From Nocardioides litoris (GTDB lineage: Bacteria; Actinomycetota; Actinomycetes; Propionibacteriales; Nocardioidaceae): a DNA stretch of 64,000 nt. Shown here one piece after another: positions 1-9,916 of the stretch. Below the pieces are notes generated by a model. It was not told the origin of the DNA, searched no databases, and was given only the letters and a program-made list of their open reading frames with translations. How positions within the stretch are numbered: the first letter of the stretch is position 1; the number at the start of each line of letters is the position of its first letter. Location: contig NZ_VDMR01000001.1 of assembly GCF_006346315.1 (NCBI RefSeq), positions 558,001 through 622,000 of the forward strand. Reading direction: 5' to 3'. The translations under genes were made by a program, and so were the position numbers.

Positions 1-1
1 G

Positions 2-1369
2 CAGACGGTCGCCGGTCAGCTGCAGCTGCGCGAGCGGCTCGGCAACCGCATCGGCAGCCAGCTATCCGGCGGCCAGAAGAAGCGCGTCTCGATCGCGACC
101 GAGCTGCTCACCGCCCCGCCGCTGCTCTTCCTCGACGAGCCGACCTCGGGCCTCGATCCGGGTCTCGACCTCGAGGTGATGCGCCAGCTGCGCTCGCTGG
201 CCGACGAGGGCCGCGTGGTGGCGGTGGTGACGCACTCGGTGCTGGCGCTCGACGTGTGCGACAACGTGATGGTGCTGGCTCCCGGTGGCCGCATCGCCTA
301 CTTCGGGCCGCCGTCCGGGGTGCTCGCCCACTTCGGGGTGGCCAGCTACCCCGAGGTCTTCGACCTGCTCGACACCCCCGACCTCTGGTCGCGCATCGCC
401 GCGCCCGCGCCGGCGGCCGACACCGGCCGGCTCCAGGCCCTCTCGGCCGCGGTGCCCCAGGCGCCCCACCAGTCGGTGGGCAAGCAGCTCTCGACCCTGG
501 TGCGCCGCAACGCCGCCGTCGTCGTCGCCGACCGCCTCCTGCTCTCGATGCTGCTGGCCCTGCCCGTCGTGCTCGGGCTGCTCAGCCGGATCGTGCCGGG
601 CGGCAACGGACTGTCCCTCGACGCCGCCGAACGGGTCTGCCCGCCGGGCGGCCAGCCCGACGGTGGGGGGCGCTGCCTGCTGCCCAGCGGCGAGACCGTG
701 AGCCGGGTGCTCGAGCCCGGTGCCGGGGGCGAGCCCACCCAACGGCTGATCGTGCTCATCGTCGCCGCCTGCCTCATGGGCACCGCGCTGGCCATCCGCG
801 AGCTGGTGGGGGAGCGGCCGATCTTCCGCCGCGAGTACGCCGTCGGCCTCTCGCCGGGCGTCTACTTCGCCAGCAAGATCCTGGTCCTCGGCTCGGCCGC
901 GTTCGTCCAGGGCCTGCTGGTCACCGTCATCGCCACCGCCGGCCTGCCCGGGCCCGACGGCCGGCTCGGCGGCCTGCGGGTCGCGGTCGTGGTCGGCCTG
1001 CTCGCCACCTCGATGGTCGTGGCCGGGCTGACCCTGTCGGCGGTCGTGACCAGCACCGAGCAGACGATGCCCGCGCTGGTCGGCATGATCATGGTCCAGC
1101 TCGTGCTGTCCGGGTCGCTCTTCCAGATCCACGGCCGCCCGGTGCTCGAGCAGGTCGCCTGGCTCGCGCCCTCGCGCTGGGCCTACGCCGCCACCGCCGG
1201 GACCATGGGCCTGGACCGGGTCGCCGACGAGCGCTTCACCGGCGACGCGATCATCTCCAGCGGCCTCGGGCACTACCTGCTGGCCGTCGTGGTCCTCCTG
1301 CTCATCACCGCCCTGACCACCGCCGTCGGCTACCTGCTGGTCCGCCGCAGCGCCACCGGCCACGACTGA
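2..1369 (+). CDS. ABC-2 type exporter, fused ATPase and permease (5' partial)
   Basis: The window opens inside this gene; about 455 C-terminal residues are visible. The ATPase part shows the signature LSGGQKKR (visible residues 21-28), Walker B LLFLDEPTSGLDP (about 42-54) and an H-loop in VVTHSV. Walker A lies upstream of the window. The C-terminal half has about six hydrophobic segments, the first two separated by a loop holding two cysteines (CPPGGQ and RCLLP). This order, ATPase then ABC-2 membrane domain, is the ABCG/White arrangement of exporters. Actinobacterial relatives often carry FHA domains at the N-terminus, which cannot be checked here. The substrate is unknown. The stop is TGA at 1367. 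Confidence 0.9.
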   Translation, partial: QTVAGQLQLRERLGNRIGSQLSGGQKKRVSIATELLTAPPLLFLDEPTSGLDPGLDLEVMRQLRSLADEGRVVAVVTHSVLALDVCDNVMVLAPGGRIAYFGPPSGVLAHFGVASYPEVFDLLDTPDLWSRIAAPAPAADTGRLQALSAAVPQAPHQSVGKQLSTLVRRNAAVVVADRLLLSMLLALPVVLGLLSRIVPGGNGLSLDAAERVCPPGGQPDGGGRCLLPSGETVSRVLEPGAGGEPTQRLIVLIVAACLMGTALAIRELVGERPIFRREYAVGLSPGVYFASKILVLGSAAFVQGLLVTVIATAGLPGPDGRLGGLRVAVVVGLLATSMVVAGLTLSAVVTSTEQTMPALVGMIMVQLVLSGSLFQIHGRPVLEQVAWLAPSRWAYAATAGTMGLDRVADERFTGDAIISSGLGHYLLAVVVLLLITALTTAVGYLLVRRSATGHD

Positions 1370-1456
1370 CCCGCTCGCTCCGCCGCCGGCCTCGGGGGGC
1401 GTCGTACGAGGTGGCGGCCGGGGCGACCGGTTCGCATGACGCAGCACCGGGCCCGG

Positions 1457-1927
1457 TCAGCCCGTCGGCTCCAGCCAGAACACCGGGATCGTCCGCGAGG
1501 TGCGCTCCTCGTACTTGGCGAAGTCGGGCCAGGTGCGGAGCATGACCCGCCACTTCTCGGACCGCTCGGCGCCCTCGAGCTCGCGGGAGGAGACCTCGTG
1601 GTCGACGCCGTCGACCCGGACCGACGCGCGGCCGGCGGCACGCAGGTTGTGGACCCACACGGGCATGTCGGGCCCGCCGAAGTAGGACCCGGCGACCAGC
1701 CAGCCGCCGGCGTGGGGCACGCACAGCAGGGGCGTGGTGCGCGGGATGCCGCTCTTGCGGCCCGGCACGGTCAGGGCGAGGTTGGGCAGGCCGGCGATGT
1801 CGAGCAGCGTCACCCTGCCCCGCGAGGCGCGCTGCAGGCGGGTGTCGACCCAGACGATCTGCGGCAGCAGCCTCGGCATCCAGGAGATCGCGCCGATGCG
1901 GACGGCGAGCGGGGTGAGCAGGCCCAT
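1457..1927 (-). CDS. Deazaflavin (F420)-dependent nitroreductase family protein
   Basis: A 156-residue protein of the Ddn-like family, whose members use reduced coenzyme F420 to reduce quinones or other substrates. Family features visible are a split beta-barrel core with TVPGRKSGIPRTTPLL (about residues 54-69), GGWLVAGSYFGG, and a C-terminal RTIPVFWLEP. The frame stays open to 1999, but the ATG at 1927 is preferred: TACGCT sits exactly 6 nt upstream (1934-1939 on the minus strand), which fits leaderless transcription, and the protein then begins MGLLTPLAVRIG like relatives. It is convergent with the ABC exporter and divergent from the molybdopterin oxidoreductase. The physiological substrate is unknown. 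Confidence 0.85.
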   Translation of the reverse strand: MGLLTPLAVRIGAISWMPRLLPQIVWVDTRLQRASRGRVTLLDIAGLPNLALTVPGRKSGIPRTTPLLCVPHAGGWLVAGSYFGGPDMPVWVHNLRAAGRASVRVDGVDHEVSSRELEGAERSEKWRVMLRTWPDFAKYEERTSRTIPVFWLEPTG

Positions 1928-2019
1928 GCCGGGAGCGTAGGGCCGGCCGACCGCGGCACCCACCCCTTCCCACCCCCTGGGTGTGGGCGCGACGACCACG
2001 GGCGACGCAGGATGGAGCC

Positions 2020-4422
2020 ATGCTTCGACCCCTGCGCGGCGCCCCCGAGGACGACATCGACGAGTCCGACCTGGAGGTGGGCTCGGAGTCCCACGCCGCG
2101 GCCGGTGCGACCGCGGTCGCGGTGGCCATGAAGCGCTCGATCGAGCAGATGGGCCCGAGCCGCACCGCCCGCACCCTGCTGCGCCTCAACCAGGTCGACG
2201 GGTTCGACTGCCAGGGCTGCGCCTGGCCCGACCCCGACCCGGAGCACCGCCACACGGCCGAGTTCTGCGAGAACGGCGCCAAGGCGGTCACCGAGGAGGC
2301 CACGAAGCGCCGGGTGGGTCGCTCGTTCTTCGAGCAGCACTCGCTCCACGACCTGGCCGACAAGACCGACTACTGGCTGGGCCAGCAGGGCCGCATCGTC
2401 GAGCCCTACGTACGCCGGGCGGGGGCGACGCACTACGAGCCGATCAGCTGGGACGACGCGTTCGCGCTGATGGGGGAGCGGCTGCGCGGCCTCGAGAGCC
2501 CCGACGAGGCGGTGTTCTACACCTCCGGCAAGACCTCCAACGAGGCGGCGTACACCTACCAGCTCTTCGCCCGCGCCTTCGGCACCAACAACCTGCCCGA
2601 CTGCTCCAACATGTGCCACGAGTCCACCTCGGTGGCCCTGGCCGAGACGATCGGCATCGGCAAGGGGTCGGTCTCGCTGCACGACGTCGAGACGGCCAAG
2701 GTCATCGTGGTCGCCGGGCAGAACCCCGGCACCAACCACCCACGGATGCTCTCCGCGCTGGAGAAGGCCAAGAAGGCCGGCGCCACCATCGTGGCCATCA
2801 ACCCGCTGCGCGAGGCCGGCCTGGTGCGGTTCAAGAACCCGCAGACCCCCAAGGGCTGGCTGGCCAACGGCACCGCACTGGCCGACGTGTTCCTGCCCGT
2901 CCGGGTCAACGGCGACCTCGCGCTCTGGCAGGGCGTCGCGGCGCGGCTGGTCGAGAAGGACGCGATCGACCACGACTTCGTCGAGCACCACACCCACGGC
3001 TTCGAGGCCTGGGCCGAGCACGCCCGGGCGGTCGACTGGGCCGAGGTCGAGAAGGCCTCCGGCCTGGCCCGCGCGCAGGTCGAGGAGCTGGCTGACCTGC
3101 TCGCCGGCTCCGACTCCACCGTCTACTGCTGGGCGATGGGCATCACCCAGCACCGCAACTCCGTGGCCACGATCAAGGAGATCGTCAACGTCGCGCTGGC
3201 CCGCGGCGACATCGGCAAGCCCGGCGCCGGGCTGTGCCCGGTGCGCGGCCACTCCAACGTGCAGGGCGACCGCACCATGGGCATCTGGGAGCGGCCCAAG
3301 CCGGAGTTCCTCGACGCCCTGCAGGCCGAGTTCGGGTTCGACCCGCCGCGCGAGCACGGGCTGGACACCGTCGACGCGGTCAAGGGCCTGCGCGACGGCC
3401 AGGTCAAGTTCTTCATGGCCATGGGCGGCAACTTCGCCTCCGCGGTCTCCGACACCGAGGTCACCGAGGCCGCGCTGCGCAAGGCCGACCTCACCGTCCA
3501 CGTCTCGACCAAGCTCAACCGTTCCCACGTCGTCACCGGTCGCGAGGCGCTCATCCTGCCGGTGCTCGGCCGCTCCGAGCGCGACCGCACCGGCGGCCGC
3601 GAGCAGCGCGTCACCGTCGAGGACTCCATGTCGGCGGTGCACGCCTCCAAGGGCCCGCTGGCCCCGGCGGGCTCGCAGCTGCGCTCCGAGGTCGACATCG
3701 TGTGCTCCCTCGCCGAGGCCACCCTGACCGACCGCGCCGGCGCCCCGCAGCTGCCGTGGGCCGACTTCCGCTCCGACTACGCCACCATCCGGCGCAGCAT
3801 CGCCAACGTGGTGCCGGGCTGCGCGGCGTACGACGAGAAGGTCGACCACCCGGGCGGGTTCGTCCTGCCCCACCCGCCGCGCGACTCCCGCGAGTTCCCG
3901 ACCGAGGGCGACGCCGACGGCGCCGGGGCCGGCAAGGCGATCTTCTCGGTCAGCCCGCTCTCGGTCGTCCAGGTGCCCGAGGGCCGGCTGCTGCTGCAGA
4001 CCCTGCGCAGCCACGACCAGTTCAACACCACGATCTACGGCCTCGACGACCGCTACCGCGGCGTGAAGAACGGCCGTCGGGTCGTGTTCTGCCACCCCGA
4101 CGACATCCGCCACCTCGGGTTCGAGGACGGCGACCACGTCGACCTGGTCAGCGAGTGGGAGGACGGCTCCGAGCGCACCGCGCCCGACTTCCGGATCGTG
4201 GCCTACGACCAGCCGGTCGGGTGCGCGGCGGCCTACTACCCCGAGACCAACCCGCTGATCCCGCTCGACTCCAAGGCCGAGGGGAGCAACACCCCGACCT
4301 CGAAGTCGGTCGTGGTGCGCCTCGAGCGGCCCCGCGGCGGACGGGCCGGCGTCACCAAGGCGCCCTGCGCCGACCGCGAGCACGGCGACAAGCGCTGGAC
4401 CGACCCGGTCCAGCAGAGCTGA
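2020..4422 (+). CDS. FdhF/YdeP-family molybdopterin-dependent oxidoreductase
   Basis: An 800-residue protein of the formate dehydrogenase alpha-like (YdeP) family. The N-terminus has a cysteine cluster, DCQGCAWP followed by FCENGAK (about residues 64-91), of the type that binds an iron-sulfur cluster. Next come the molybdopterin-binding stretches FYTSGKTSNEAAY and VVAGQNPGTNHPRM, and a C-terminal dinucleotide-binding domain with RSHDQFNTT and YYPETNPLIPL. There is no in-frame TGA, so it is not a selenocysteine enzyme. Relatives are linked to acid or redox stress and their electron partner is generally unknown. No formate dehydrogenase beta subunit or maturation gene lies nearby. The ATG at 2020 has CAGGAT six bases upstream; no good Shine-Dalgarno site is seen. 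Confidence 0.88.
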   Translation: MLRPLRGAPEDDIDESDLEVGSESHAAAGATAVAVAMKRSIEQMGPSRTARTLLRLNQVDGFDCQGCAWPDPDPEHRHTAEFCENGAKAVTEEATKRRVGRSFFEQHSLHDLADKTDYWLGQQGRIVEPYVRRAGATHYEPISWDDAFALMGERLRGLESPDEAVFYTSGKTSNEAAYTYQLFARAFGTNNLPDCSNMCHESTSVALAETIGIGKGSVSLHDVETAKVIVVAGQNPGTNHPRMLSALEKAKKAGATIVAINPLREAGLVRFKNPQTPKGWLANGTALADVFLPVRVNGDLALWQGVAARLVEKDAIDHDFVEHHTHGFEAWAEHARAVDWAEVEKASGLARAQVEELADLLAGSDSTVYCWAMGITQHRNSVATIKEIVNVALARGDIGKPGAGLCPVRGHSNVQGDRTMGIWERPKPEFLDALQAEFGFDPPREHGLDTVDAVKGLRDGQVKFFMAMGGNFASAVSDTEVTEAALRKADLTVHVSTKLNRSHVVTGREALILPVLGRSERDRTGGREQRVTVEDSMSAVHASKGPLAPAGSQLRSEVDIVCSLAEATLTDRAGAPQLPWADFRSDYATIRRSIANVVPGCAAYDEKVDHPGGFVLPHPPRDSREFPTEGDADGAGAGKAIFSVSPLSVVQVPEGRLLLQTLRSHDQFNTTIYGLDDRYRGVKNGRRVVFCHPDDIRHLGFEDGDHVDLVSEWEDGSERTAPDFRIVAYDQPVGCAAAYYPETNPLIPLDSKAEGSNTPTSKSVVVRLERPRGGRAGVTKAPCADREHGDKRWTDPVQQS

Positions 4423-4497
4423 CCTCGCCGGGACGGGTGATCGGAAGCACCCCCGGGGCGGTCGGCACGATGGCCCTCCGGGTGCCACGATGTGCCC

Positions 4498-5490
4498 GTG
4501 AGCACCACCGAGCGTGACCCCGACGAGGTCACCTGCGCGCCGGGACCGGTCGACGGCGTCGAGGTGCTCGGGCCCCGCGACGTCCCCCTGGGCGGCCCGC
4601 GGGCCATGACGGTGCGGCGCACGCTGCCCTCGCGCGCCCGCAGCCTCATCGGCGCCTGGTGCTTCGTCGACCACTACGGGCCCGACCCGGTCGCCGGGCC
4701 GGGGGGCACGGGCGGCATGTCGGTGGCGCCGCACCCGCACACCGGCCTGCAGACGGTCAGCTGGCTGTTCACCGGGGAGATCGAGCACCGCGACAGCGCC
4801 GGCCACCACGCGTTCGTGCGGCCCGGCGAGGTCAACCTGATGACGGCCGGCCGGGGCATCAGCCACTCCGAGGTCTCCACCGCCGCCACCGAGGTGCTGC
4901 ACGGCGCCCAGCTGTGGGTCGCGCTGCCCGAGGGCGCCCGGCACGGTGACCCCGGCTTCACCCACCACGCCCCCGACGCCGTGCACCGCGAGGGCCTCGA
5001 GGCCCGCGTCTTCCTCGGCTCGCTGCTCGGGGTGACCTCGCCGGTGTCCACCGCGACCCCGCTCCTGGGCGCCGAGCTGCTGCTCGAGCCCGGCGCCCGC
5101 GTCGAGCTCGAGACCGACCCGTCCTTCGAGCACGGCGTGCTCGTCGACACCGGCCGGCTCGCCGTGGGCGGCCACGACGCCGAGGCCCACGACCTCGTCT
5201 ACGTCCCGCCCGGCGACGCCCGGCTCGTCCTCGTTGCCGGCGCCGAGCCGGTCCGGCTGCTGTTGCTCGGCGGGCCACCGTTCGGCGAGGCCATCGTCAT
5301 GTGGTGGAACTTCGTCGGCCGCACCCACGAGGAGGTCGTGGCCTTCCGCGAGGAGTGGCAGGGCCAGGTGCACGGCGGGGCCGACGGGGCGACGTACGTC
5401 GACGGTCGGTTCGGCGTGCCGGTGGGCGACGAGCTGCCGCCGATCCCGGCGCCCGCGATGCCGCAGGTGCGGCTGCGGGAGCGCCGGTGA
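4498..5490 (+). CDS. Pirin family protein
   Basis: A 330-residue bicupin of the pirin family. Metal-binding features lie in the N-terminal cupin: [13 protein letters not shown] followed by [11 protein letters not shown], then AGRGISHSE. The C-terminal cupin is degenerate and ends in [12 protein letters not shown], a strongly conserved pirin block. Pirins are cytoplasmic iron-binding proteins; some have quercetinase activity or bind enzymes and regulators. GTG at 4498 is chosen over GTG at 4492 because CACGAT lies six bases upstream. The gene overlaps the downstream histidine kinase start by 4 nt (GTGA), so the two are probably translationally coupled. Confidence 0.9.
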   Translation: MSTTERDPDEVTCAPGPVDGVEVLGPRDVPLGGPRAMTVRRTLPSRARSLIGAWCFVDHYGPDPVAGPGGTGGMSVAPHPHTGLQTVSWLFTGEIEHRDSAGHHAFVRPGEVNLMTAGRGISHSEVSTAATEVLHGAQLWVALPEGARHGDPGFTHHAPDAVHREGLEARVFLGSLLGVTSPVSTATPLLGAELLLEPGARVELETDPSFEHGVLVDTGRLAVGGHDAEAHDLVYVPPGDARLVLVAGAEPVRLLLLGGPPFGEAIVMWWNFVGRTHEEVVAFREEWQGQVHGGADGATYVDGRFGVPVGDELPPIPAPAMPQVRLRERR

Positions 5491-6614
5491 CCGATCCCGA
5501 CTGGCAGCACCGCCTGGTCGAGGCGCGGCTCCGCTCGCTCGTCGACTTCCACCCCGACGGGATCTTCACCCTCGACCTCGCCGGCGCGTTCACGACGATC
5601 AACTCCGAGGCCCTGCTGCAGAGCGGCGGCTACGCCGCCGACGACCTGCTCGGCCGCTCCTTCACCGAGCTGCTCCTCGACGAGGACCTGCCGCTGGTCT
5701 CCGAGCGGTTCGGCGAGCTGGTGGCAGGCAGGCCGCAGACCTTCGAGGTGCGGTTCAGGCGCGCCGACCGCTCCGTCGGCGAGCTGGAGATCATCGGGCT
5801 GCCCATCGTCGTCGACGACGCCGTCGTCGAGGTGTGCGGCATCGCCGAGGACATCACCGGTCGCAAGGAGTTCCAGCGCGAGCTCGACGACGCCCGGCGG
5901 GCCGCCGAGAGCGCCAGCGACGCCAAGTCGGCCTTCCTGGCCACCATGAGCCACGAGATCCGCACCCCGCTGACCGGGGTGCTCGCCGCGACCGAGCTGC
6001 TCGGCGACACCGGGCTGTCCCGCGAGCAGGAGCACCTGGTCCGGGTCATGCAGCGCTCCGGGCGCCGGCTGCTGTCGCTGGTCGACGAGATCCTCGACTT
6101 CTCCCGCATCGAGGCGGGGCGCGTCGAGCTCACCGAGACCGACCTCGACCTCGGCGCGCTCGTCGAGGAGACCGTGACCATGCTCGCCGCGGTCGCCGAC
6201 GACAAGGGCCTCGCCGTCGTGCGCCAGGTCGCCCCCGACCTGCCGCGCGTGCGGGGCGACGCGACGCGGATCGGGCAGGTGCTGACCAACCTGGTCGACA
6301 ACGCTGTCAAGTTCACCCGCGAGGGCCGCGTGGAGGTCGGCGTCGACACCGCCGGCGCGGTCGACGAGGCGACGGTGGCCGTCCGCTTCACCGTGGCCGA
6401 CACCGGCATCGGGATGACCCCGGAGCAGCAGATCGACGTCTTCGAGATGTTCCACCAGGTCGACTCCTCCGTCACCCGCGAGCACGGCGGCACCGGGCTG
6501 GGCCTGGCCATCACCCGCCGCCTCGTGGCCCTGATGGGTGGCGAGCTGGAGGTCAGCAGCGCCCCCGGCGAGGGCAGCACCTTCGTCTTCGTGCTGCCGC
6601 TCAGTCGGGCGTGA
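5487..6614 (+). CDS. Orphan PAS-domain sensor histidine kinase, soluble
   Basis: A 375-residue histidine kinase. An N-terminal PAS domain (about residues 12-130, starting [13 protein letters not shown]) is followed by a short coiled stretch, the H-box [13 protein letters not shown] (His near residue 157), and a HATPase domain with N-box [10 protein letters not shown]1 DTGIGM, F-box FEMF and G2 GGTGLGLAI. No transmembrane segment or receiver domain is seen, so it probably senses an internal signal. No response regulator lies next to it. The GTG start overlaps the pirin stop, which suggests co-expression with pirin. The 3' end overlaps the convergent lipoprotein gene by 14 nt. Confidence 0.92.
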   Translation: MTDPDWQHRLVEARLRSLVDFHPDGIFTLDLAGAFTTINSEALLQSGGYAADDLLGRSFTELLLDEDLPLVSERFGELVAGRPQTFEVRFRRADRSVGELEIIGLPIVVDDAVVEVCGIAEDITGRKEFQRELDDARRAAESASDAKSAFLATMSHEIRTPLTGVLAATELLGDTGLSREQEHLVRVMQRSGRRLLSLVDEILDFSRIEAGRVELTETDLDLGALVEETVTMLAAVADDKGLAVVRQVAPDLPRVRGDATRIGQVLTNLVDNAVKFTREGRVEVGVDTAGAVDEATVAVRFTVADTGIGMTPEQQIDVFEMFHQVDSSVTREHGGTGLGLAITRRLVALMGGELEVSSAPGEGSTFVFVLPLSRA

Positions 6615-7554
6615 CGGCCTCGCCGAGCTCGGTGGAGACGGTCGTCGCAACCTGCTGCACCTGGCCGTCGACGACGTAGGAGACCTGCGTGGCCAGGTCG
6701 ACCGAGGCGCTGCCGGGCAGCAGCCGGCCCAGCGACCCGGTCAGCCGGCCGCCGGCGGTGCCGCGGCCCGACCGGACCTCGACGCCCGCCACCTCGCCCG
6801 CGCGGTAGACCTGCTGCACGGCCAGGCCGAGCACGTAGTCGTCCCCGTCGAGCGACTCCAGAGTGTACGTCGCCACCTCGTCGACGTCCGCGCCGTCGAC
6901 CCGGACGACCGAGGTCACCGTCCACGACGCCCCGGGCCCGACGGGGCTGGTCGGCCACACCGGCACGAGGCGGCGGAGCAGGACGCCGGCCTGGCGGGCG
7001 GGCCCCGCCGCCGCCGCGTCGTCGGGCGCAGCCGTGCCGGGGCCGTCCGGGCCGCCGTCGGTCGTGCCGTCGGCGAGCACCGCCACGTCGGTGGTGGTGC
7101 CGGCCAGGCCGGCGACCGCCTGGCGGACCCGCTCGACCTCGGCCGCCGGGGAGCCCTCGGCCCGCACCCGCGGCTCGCCGTAGGCACACGTGGCCTCGAC
7201 CTGCTCGGCGGTGGCGGCCTCCACGGTCGTGGTGACCGGGACCGTCAGCTCCGGCACGTCGGCCGCCCGGCCGTCGCTCGTGACGCGCTGGGCGATGCTC
7301 AGGTCGGCCTCGGTGACCGCACCCGCGGTCGGCGACAGCGCGAGCACCCGACGCGGCTCGGAGCCCTCCTGCACGACCGAGACCAGCGCGCGTGCCCCCG
7401 CGGCGGTCGGGGTGGCCGTCGCGGGCGGCGGCCCGCCGCCGGACTGCCCGTCGCCCCCGGAGCACCCGGTCACCAGCAGCGCCAGCAGCGCCAGCACGGC
7501 CGGCAGCACCAGCACGGCCGGCGGGACGGCCGGCACGCGGGAGCGGGGGAGCAC
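6601..7554 (-). CDS. Secreted lipoprotein of unknown function
   Basis: A 317-residue predicted lipoprotein. The N-terminus has basic residues, a hydrophobic core and a lipobox ending VTGC (about residues 28-31), followed by a Gly/Ser/Pro/Thr-rich linker. The mature part contains [12 protein letters not shown] and a C-terminal half rich in beta-prone stretches with repeated V/T residues ([14 protein letters not shown]). I do not recognise a named family. The frame is open much further upstream, across tag, but GTG at 7554 is supported by the signal peptide and by TATGCT six bases upstream (7561-7566, minus strand). It is convergent with the histidine kinase. Confidence 0.75.
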   Translation of the reverse strand: MLPRSRVPAVPPAVLVLPAVLALLALLVTGCSGGDGQSGGGPPPATATPTAAGARALVSVVQEGSEPRRVLALSPTAGAVTEADLSIAQRVTSDGRAADVPELTVPVTTTVEAATAEQVEATCAYGEPRVRAEGSPAAEVERVRQAVAGLAGTTTDVAVLADGTTDGGPDGPGTAAPDDAAAAGPARQAGVLLRRLVPVWPTSPVGPGASWTVTSVVRVDGADVDEVATYTLESLDGDDYVLGLAVQQVYRAGEVAGVEVRSGRGTAGGRLTGSLGRLLPGSASVDLATQVSYVVDGQVQQVATTVSTELGEAVTPD

Positions 7555-7704
7555 GCGCGCAGCATAGACAGCGGGGCCGACCCCCGGCCGTCGACGACCC
7601 CGGGCAGGGACCACCGCCCCCCGGGGCTGGGGCTTGGTGACCGCCGGGTGGTGCGCGCGGTCGGCGGGGGAGGGCTGTCGGTGGTCTCGGGCACGATGAG
7701 CGGC

Positions 7705-8301
7705 ATGGGACCCCTGGTCGGTGACGACGGCGTGGCCCGCTGCCCCTGGGCGGGCGCGGCCCCGAGCACGATGCGCGACTACCACGACCACGAGTGGGGC
7801 CGACGCGTCCACGGCGAGTCGGCCCACCTCGAGCGGCTCACGCTCGAGGCCTTCCAGTCGGGGTTGTCGTGGTCGACGATCCTCGCCAAGCGGCCGGCGT
7901 TCCGCGAGGTCTTCTGCGGGTTCGACGCCGACCGCGTGGCCGCCTTCGACGACGACGACCACGCCCGGCTCATGGCCGACGCCCGCATCGTCCGCAACCG
8001 CCTCAAGGTGTCCGCGGCCATCACCAACGCCCGCGCCACCGTGGCCCTGCGGGCCGACGGGGGGCTGGAGGCGTTCGTGCACGGCTTCGCCCCCGCCGAG
8101 CCGCCCGCCTGGCACGACACCGACGAGATGGCCACGACGTCCGCGGAGTCCACGGCCCTGTCCAAGGGCCTCAAGGCCCGGGGCTTCGTCTTCGTCGGCC
8201 CGACCACCATGTACGCCCTCATGGAGGCCATCGCCGTCTTCGACCCCCACCTGGTCGGCTGCCACGCCCGCGGATCCGCGGCGCTAGCGTCCAACGCATG
8301 A
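7705..8301 (+). CDS. tag: DNA-3-methyladenine glycosylase I
   Basis: A 198-residue Tag-family DNA repair glycosylase that removes 3-methyladenine from alkylated DNA. The zinc-binding residues of the family are present: Cys in RCPWAG, His in YHDHEWG, and the C-terminal His-x3-Cys in DPHLVGCHAR. The HhH-type core LTLEAFQSGLSWSTIL and the block GPTTMYALMEAI also match. ATG at 7696 is an alternative; 7705 has CACGAT seven bases upstream. The stop overlaps the downstream amidase start (ATGA). Confidence 0.93.
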   Translation: MGPLVGDDGVARCPWAGAAPSTMRDYHDHEWGRRVHGESAHLERLTLEAFQSGLSWSTILAKRPAFREVFCGFDADRVAAFDDDDHARLMADARIVRNRLKVSAAITNARATVALRADGGLEAFVHGFAPAEPPAWHDTDEMATTSAESTALSKGLKARGFVFVGPTTMYALMEAIAVFDPHLVGCHARGSAALASNA

Positions 8302-9725
8302 ACCACCCCGACCCGACCCCGCCCCGCCGCACCAGCGCCGTGGCCGACGACGCCCTCGGCACCCACGACACCGTCGGGCTGGTCGAGGCCATCCAGGCGC
8401 GCGAGGTCGGCGTGGTCGAGGTCGTCGAGGCCGCGATCACCCGCGTGCAGGCGGTCGCCTCCCGGCTGGGCGCGATGGCCTACACCGCTTACGACCGGGC
8501 CCGGGTCGAGGCCCGCGACCCCCGGGGCGGGTTCTTCGCCGGCGTGCCCACCGTGGTCAAGGACAACGTCGACGTGGCCGGCATGCCGACCCGCGACGGC
8601 ACCGACGCGTGGACGCCGCGCCCGGCCCGCGCCGACGGCGACTTCGCCCGGATGTACCTCGCCACCGGGCTCGTCCCCCTGGGCAAGAGCCAGCTGTCCG
8701 AGCACGGCTTCTCCGCCACCGCCGAGCACCCGCGCCTCGGGCCGGTGCGCTCGCCGTGGTCCTTCGACCACGTCGCCGGCGCCTCCTCGGCGGGCGCAGC
8801 CGCCCTGGTCGCCAGCGGAGCGCTCCCCATCGCCCACGCCAACGACGGCGGCGGCTCGATCCGCATCCCCGCCGCGGTCAACGGCTTGGTCGGGCTCAAG
8901 CCGACCCGCGGCCGGCTGGCCCAGGACAAGCAGCTGCGCGAGATGCCCGTCCGCATCGTCTCCGACGGAGTGCTGACCCGCTCGGTGCGCGACACCGCGG
9001 CCTTCCTGCGCGAGGCCGAGATGGTCTACCGGCCGCTGTCGATGCCACCCATCGGCGACGTGACCCGGCCGGGCCCCAAGCGGCTGCGGGTCGCCCTCAA
9101 CACCAGCGGCGTCGAGCACGGCGCCTCGCCCGAGGTCGCCGAGCTCACCCTGGCCACCGCGGCCCTGCTCGAGTCGCTCGGCCACCAGGTCGAGGAGGTC
9201 GACCCGCCGGTGCCGCCGGGCTTCCGCGACGACTTCCTGCAGTACTGGGCCACCCTGGCCTTCTTCCTCGTCCGCACCGGCCGCCGCGCCCACGGGCCGT
9301 CCTACGACCCGAGCCGGCTCGACGACCTCACCCACGGCCTCGCCCGGCACGCCGGTCGCCGCCTGCACCGCCTGCCCGGCGTCGTACGCCGCCTGCGCCG
9401 GGCAGCGGCGCTCTCGGAGGACTTCCACCGCCGCTACGACGTCACCTTGACCCCCACGCTCGGCGCGGTCACGCCCCGCGTCGGGCACCTCGACCCGACC
9501 CAGCCCTACGAGACGGTCATCGACCGGCTCGAGCGGTGGGTCTGCTTCACCCCGCTGCACAACGTCACCGGCGCCCCGGCGGTCTCGTTGCCGCTGGCCA
9601 CCTCCGCCGAGGGGCTCCCCGTCGGCATGATGCTGGGCGCCGGCGCAGGCCACGAGGCGCTGCTCCTGGGCCTGGCCCTCGAGCTCGAGGAGGCCCGGCC
9701 GTTCCCGGTGCTGACGGTGCCGTGA
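8298..9725 (+). CDS. Amidase signature family hydrolase
   Basis: A 475-residue amidase signature (AS) enzyme. The Ser-cisSer-Lys triad is visible: Lys in PTVVKDNVD, the cis-Ser in GGSIRIPAA and the flanking GASSAGAAALVASG. AS enzymes hydrolyse carboxamides; the exact substrate cannot be told. The C-terminus has the usual FTPLHNVTGAPAVSLP and GLPVGMMLGA blocks. It is not GatA, since no gatB or gatC is adjacent and the glycine-rich loop differs. ATG at 8298 overlaps the tag stop and also carries its own -10-like TAGCGT (8285-8290) seven bases upstream, so it can be transcribed separately as a leaderless mRNA. Confidence 0.9.
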   Translation: MNHPDPTPPRRTSAVADDALGTHDTVGLVEAIQAREVGVVEVVEAAITRVQAVASRLGAMAYTAYDRARVEARDPRGGFFAGVPTVVKDNVDVAGMPTRDGTDAWTPRPARADGDFARMYLATGLVPLGKSQLSEHGFSATAEHPRLGPVRSPWSFDHVAGASSAGAAALVASGALPIAHANDGGGSIRIPAAVNGLVGLKPTRGRLAQDKQLREMPVRIVSDGVLTRSVRDTAAFLREAEMVYRPLSMPPIGDVTRPGPKRLRVALNTSGVEHGASPEVAELTLATAALLESLGHQVEEVDPPVPPGFRDDFLQYWATLAFFLVRTGRRAHGPSYDPSRLDDLTHGLARHAGRRLHRLPGVVRRLRRAAALSEDFHRRYDVTLTPTLGAVTPRVGHLDPTQPYETVIDRLERWVCFTPLHNVTGAPAVSLPLATSAEGLPVGMMLGAGAGHEALLLGLALELEEARPFPVLTVP

Positions 9726-9788
9726 CGGTGCCGCCACAGTGCGCTGACCTGCGACGACGCGCGTCACACCGTCCGAGGGGCAACCGAT

Positions 9789-9818
9789 TTCACGGATCGT
9801 CGGACCCGTGTGTAGTGT
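9789..9818 (+). promoter_or_regulatory. Likely promoter of tRNA-Thr/tRNA-Met/rpmG unit
   Basis: TTCACG (9789-9794) and TAGTGT (9813-9818) are separated by 18 nt and lie 12 nt before the tRNA-Thr. This is read as a primary-sigma promoter. The -35 match is weak, so the call rests mainly on the -10 box and its position. Confidence 0.5.
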
Positions 9819-9829
9819 TCTCGCTCGTT

Positions 9830-9905
9830 GCCCCTTTAGCTCAGTCGGCAGAGCGTCTCCATGGTAAGGAGAAGGTCTACGGTTCGATTCCGTAAAGGGG
9901 CTCCA
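9830..9905 (+). tRNA. tRNA-Thr (GGT)
   Basis: A complete cloverleaf can be drawn: acceptor GCCCCTT pairs with AAGGGGC, the anticodon stem TCTCC/GGAGA holds loop ATGGTAA with anticodon GGT, and the T-loop is TTCGATT. The CCA end is encoded (9903-9905). Confidence 0.96.
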
Positions 9906-9916
9906 CAAACCTTCGC

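Noticed and set aside
2020..4422. Selenocysteine-containing formate dehydrogenase
   Set aside because: No in-frame TGA occurs, and the cysteine cluster and length fit the YdeP-like group instead.
1810..5373. A 1187-codon minus-strand open frame opposite the oxidoreductase and pirin
   Set aside because: Same cause: a shadow of two well-supported genes, with His/Asp/Val/Gly-rich sequence and no recognisable family.
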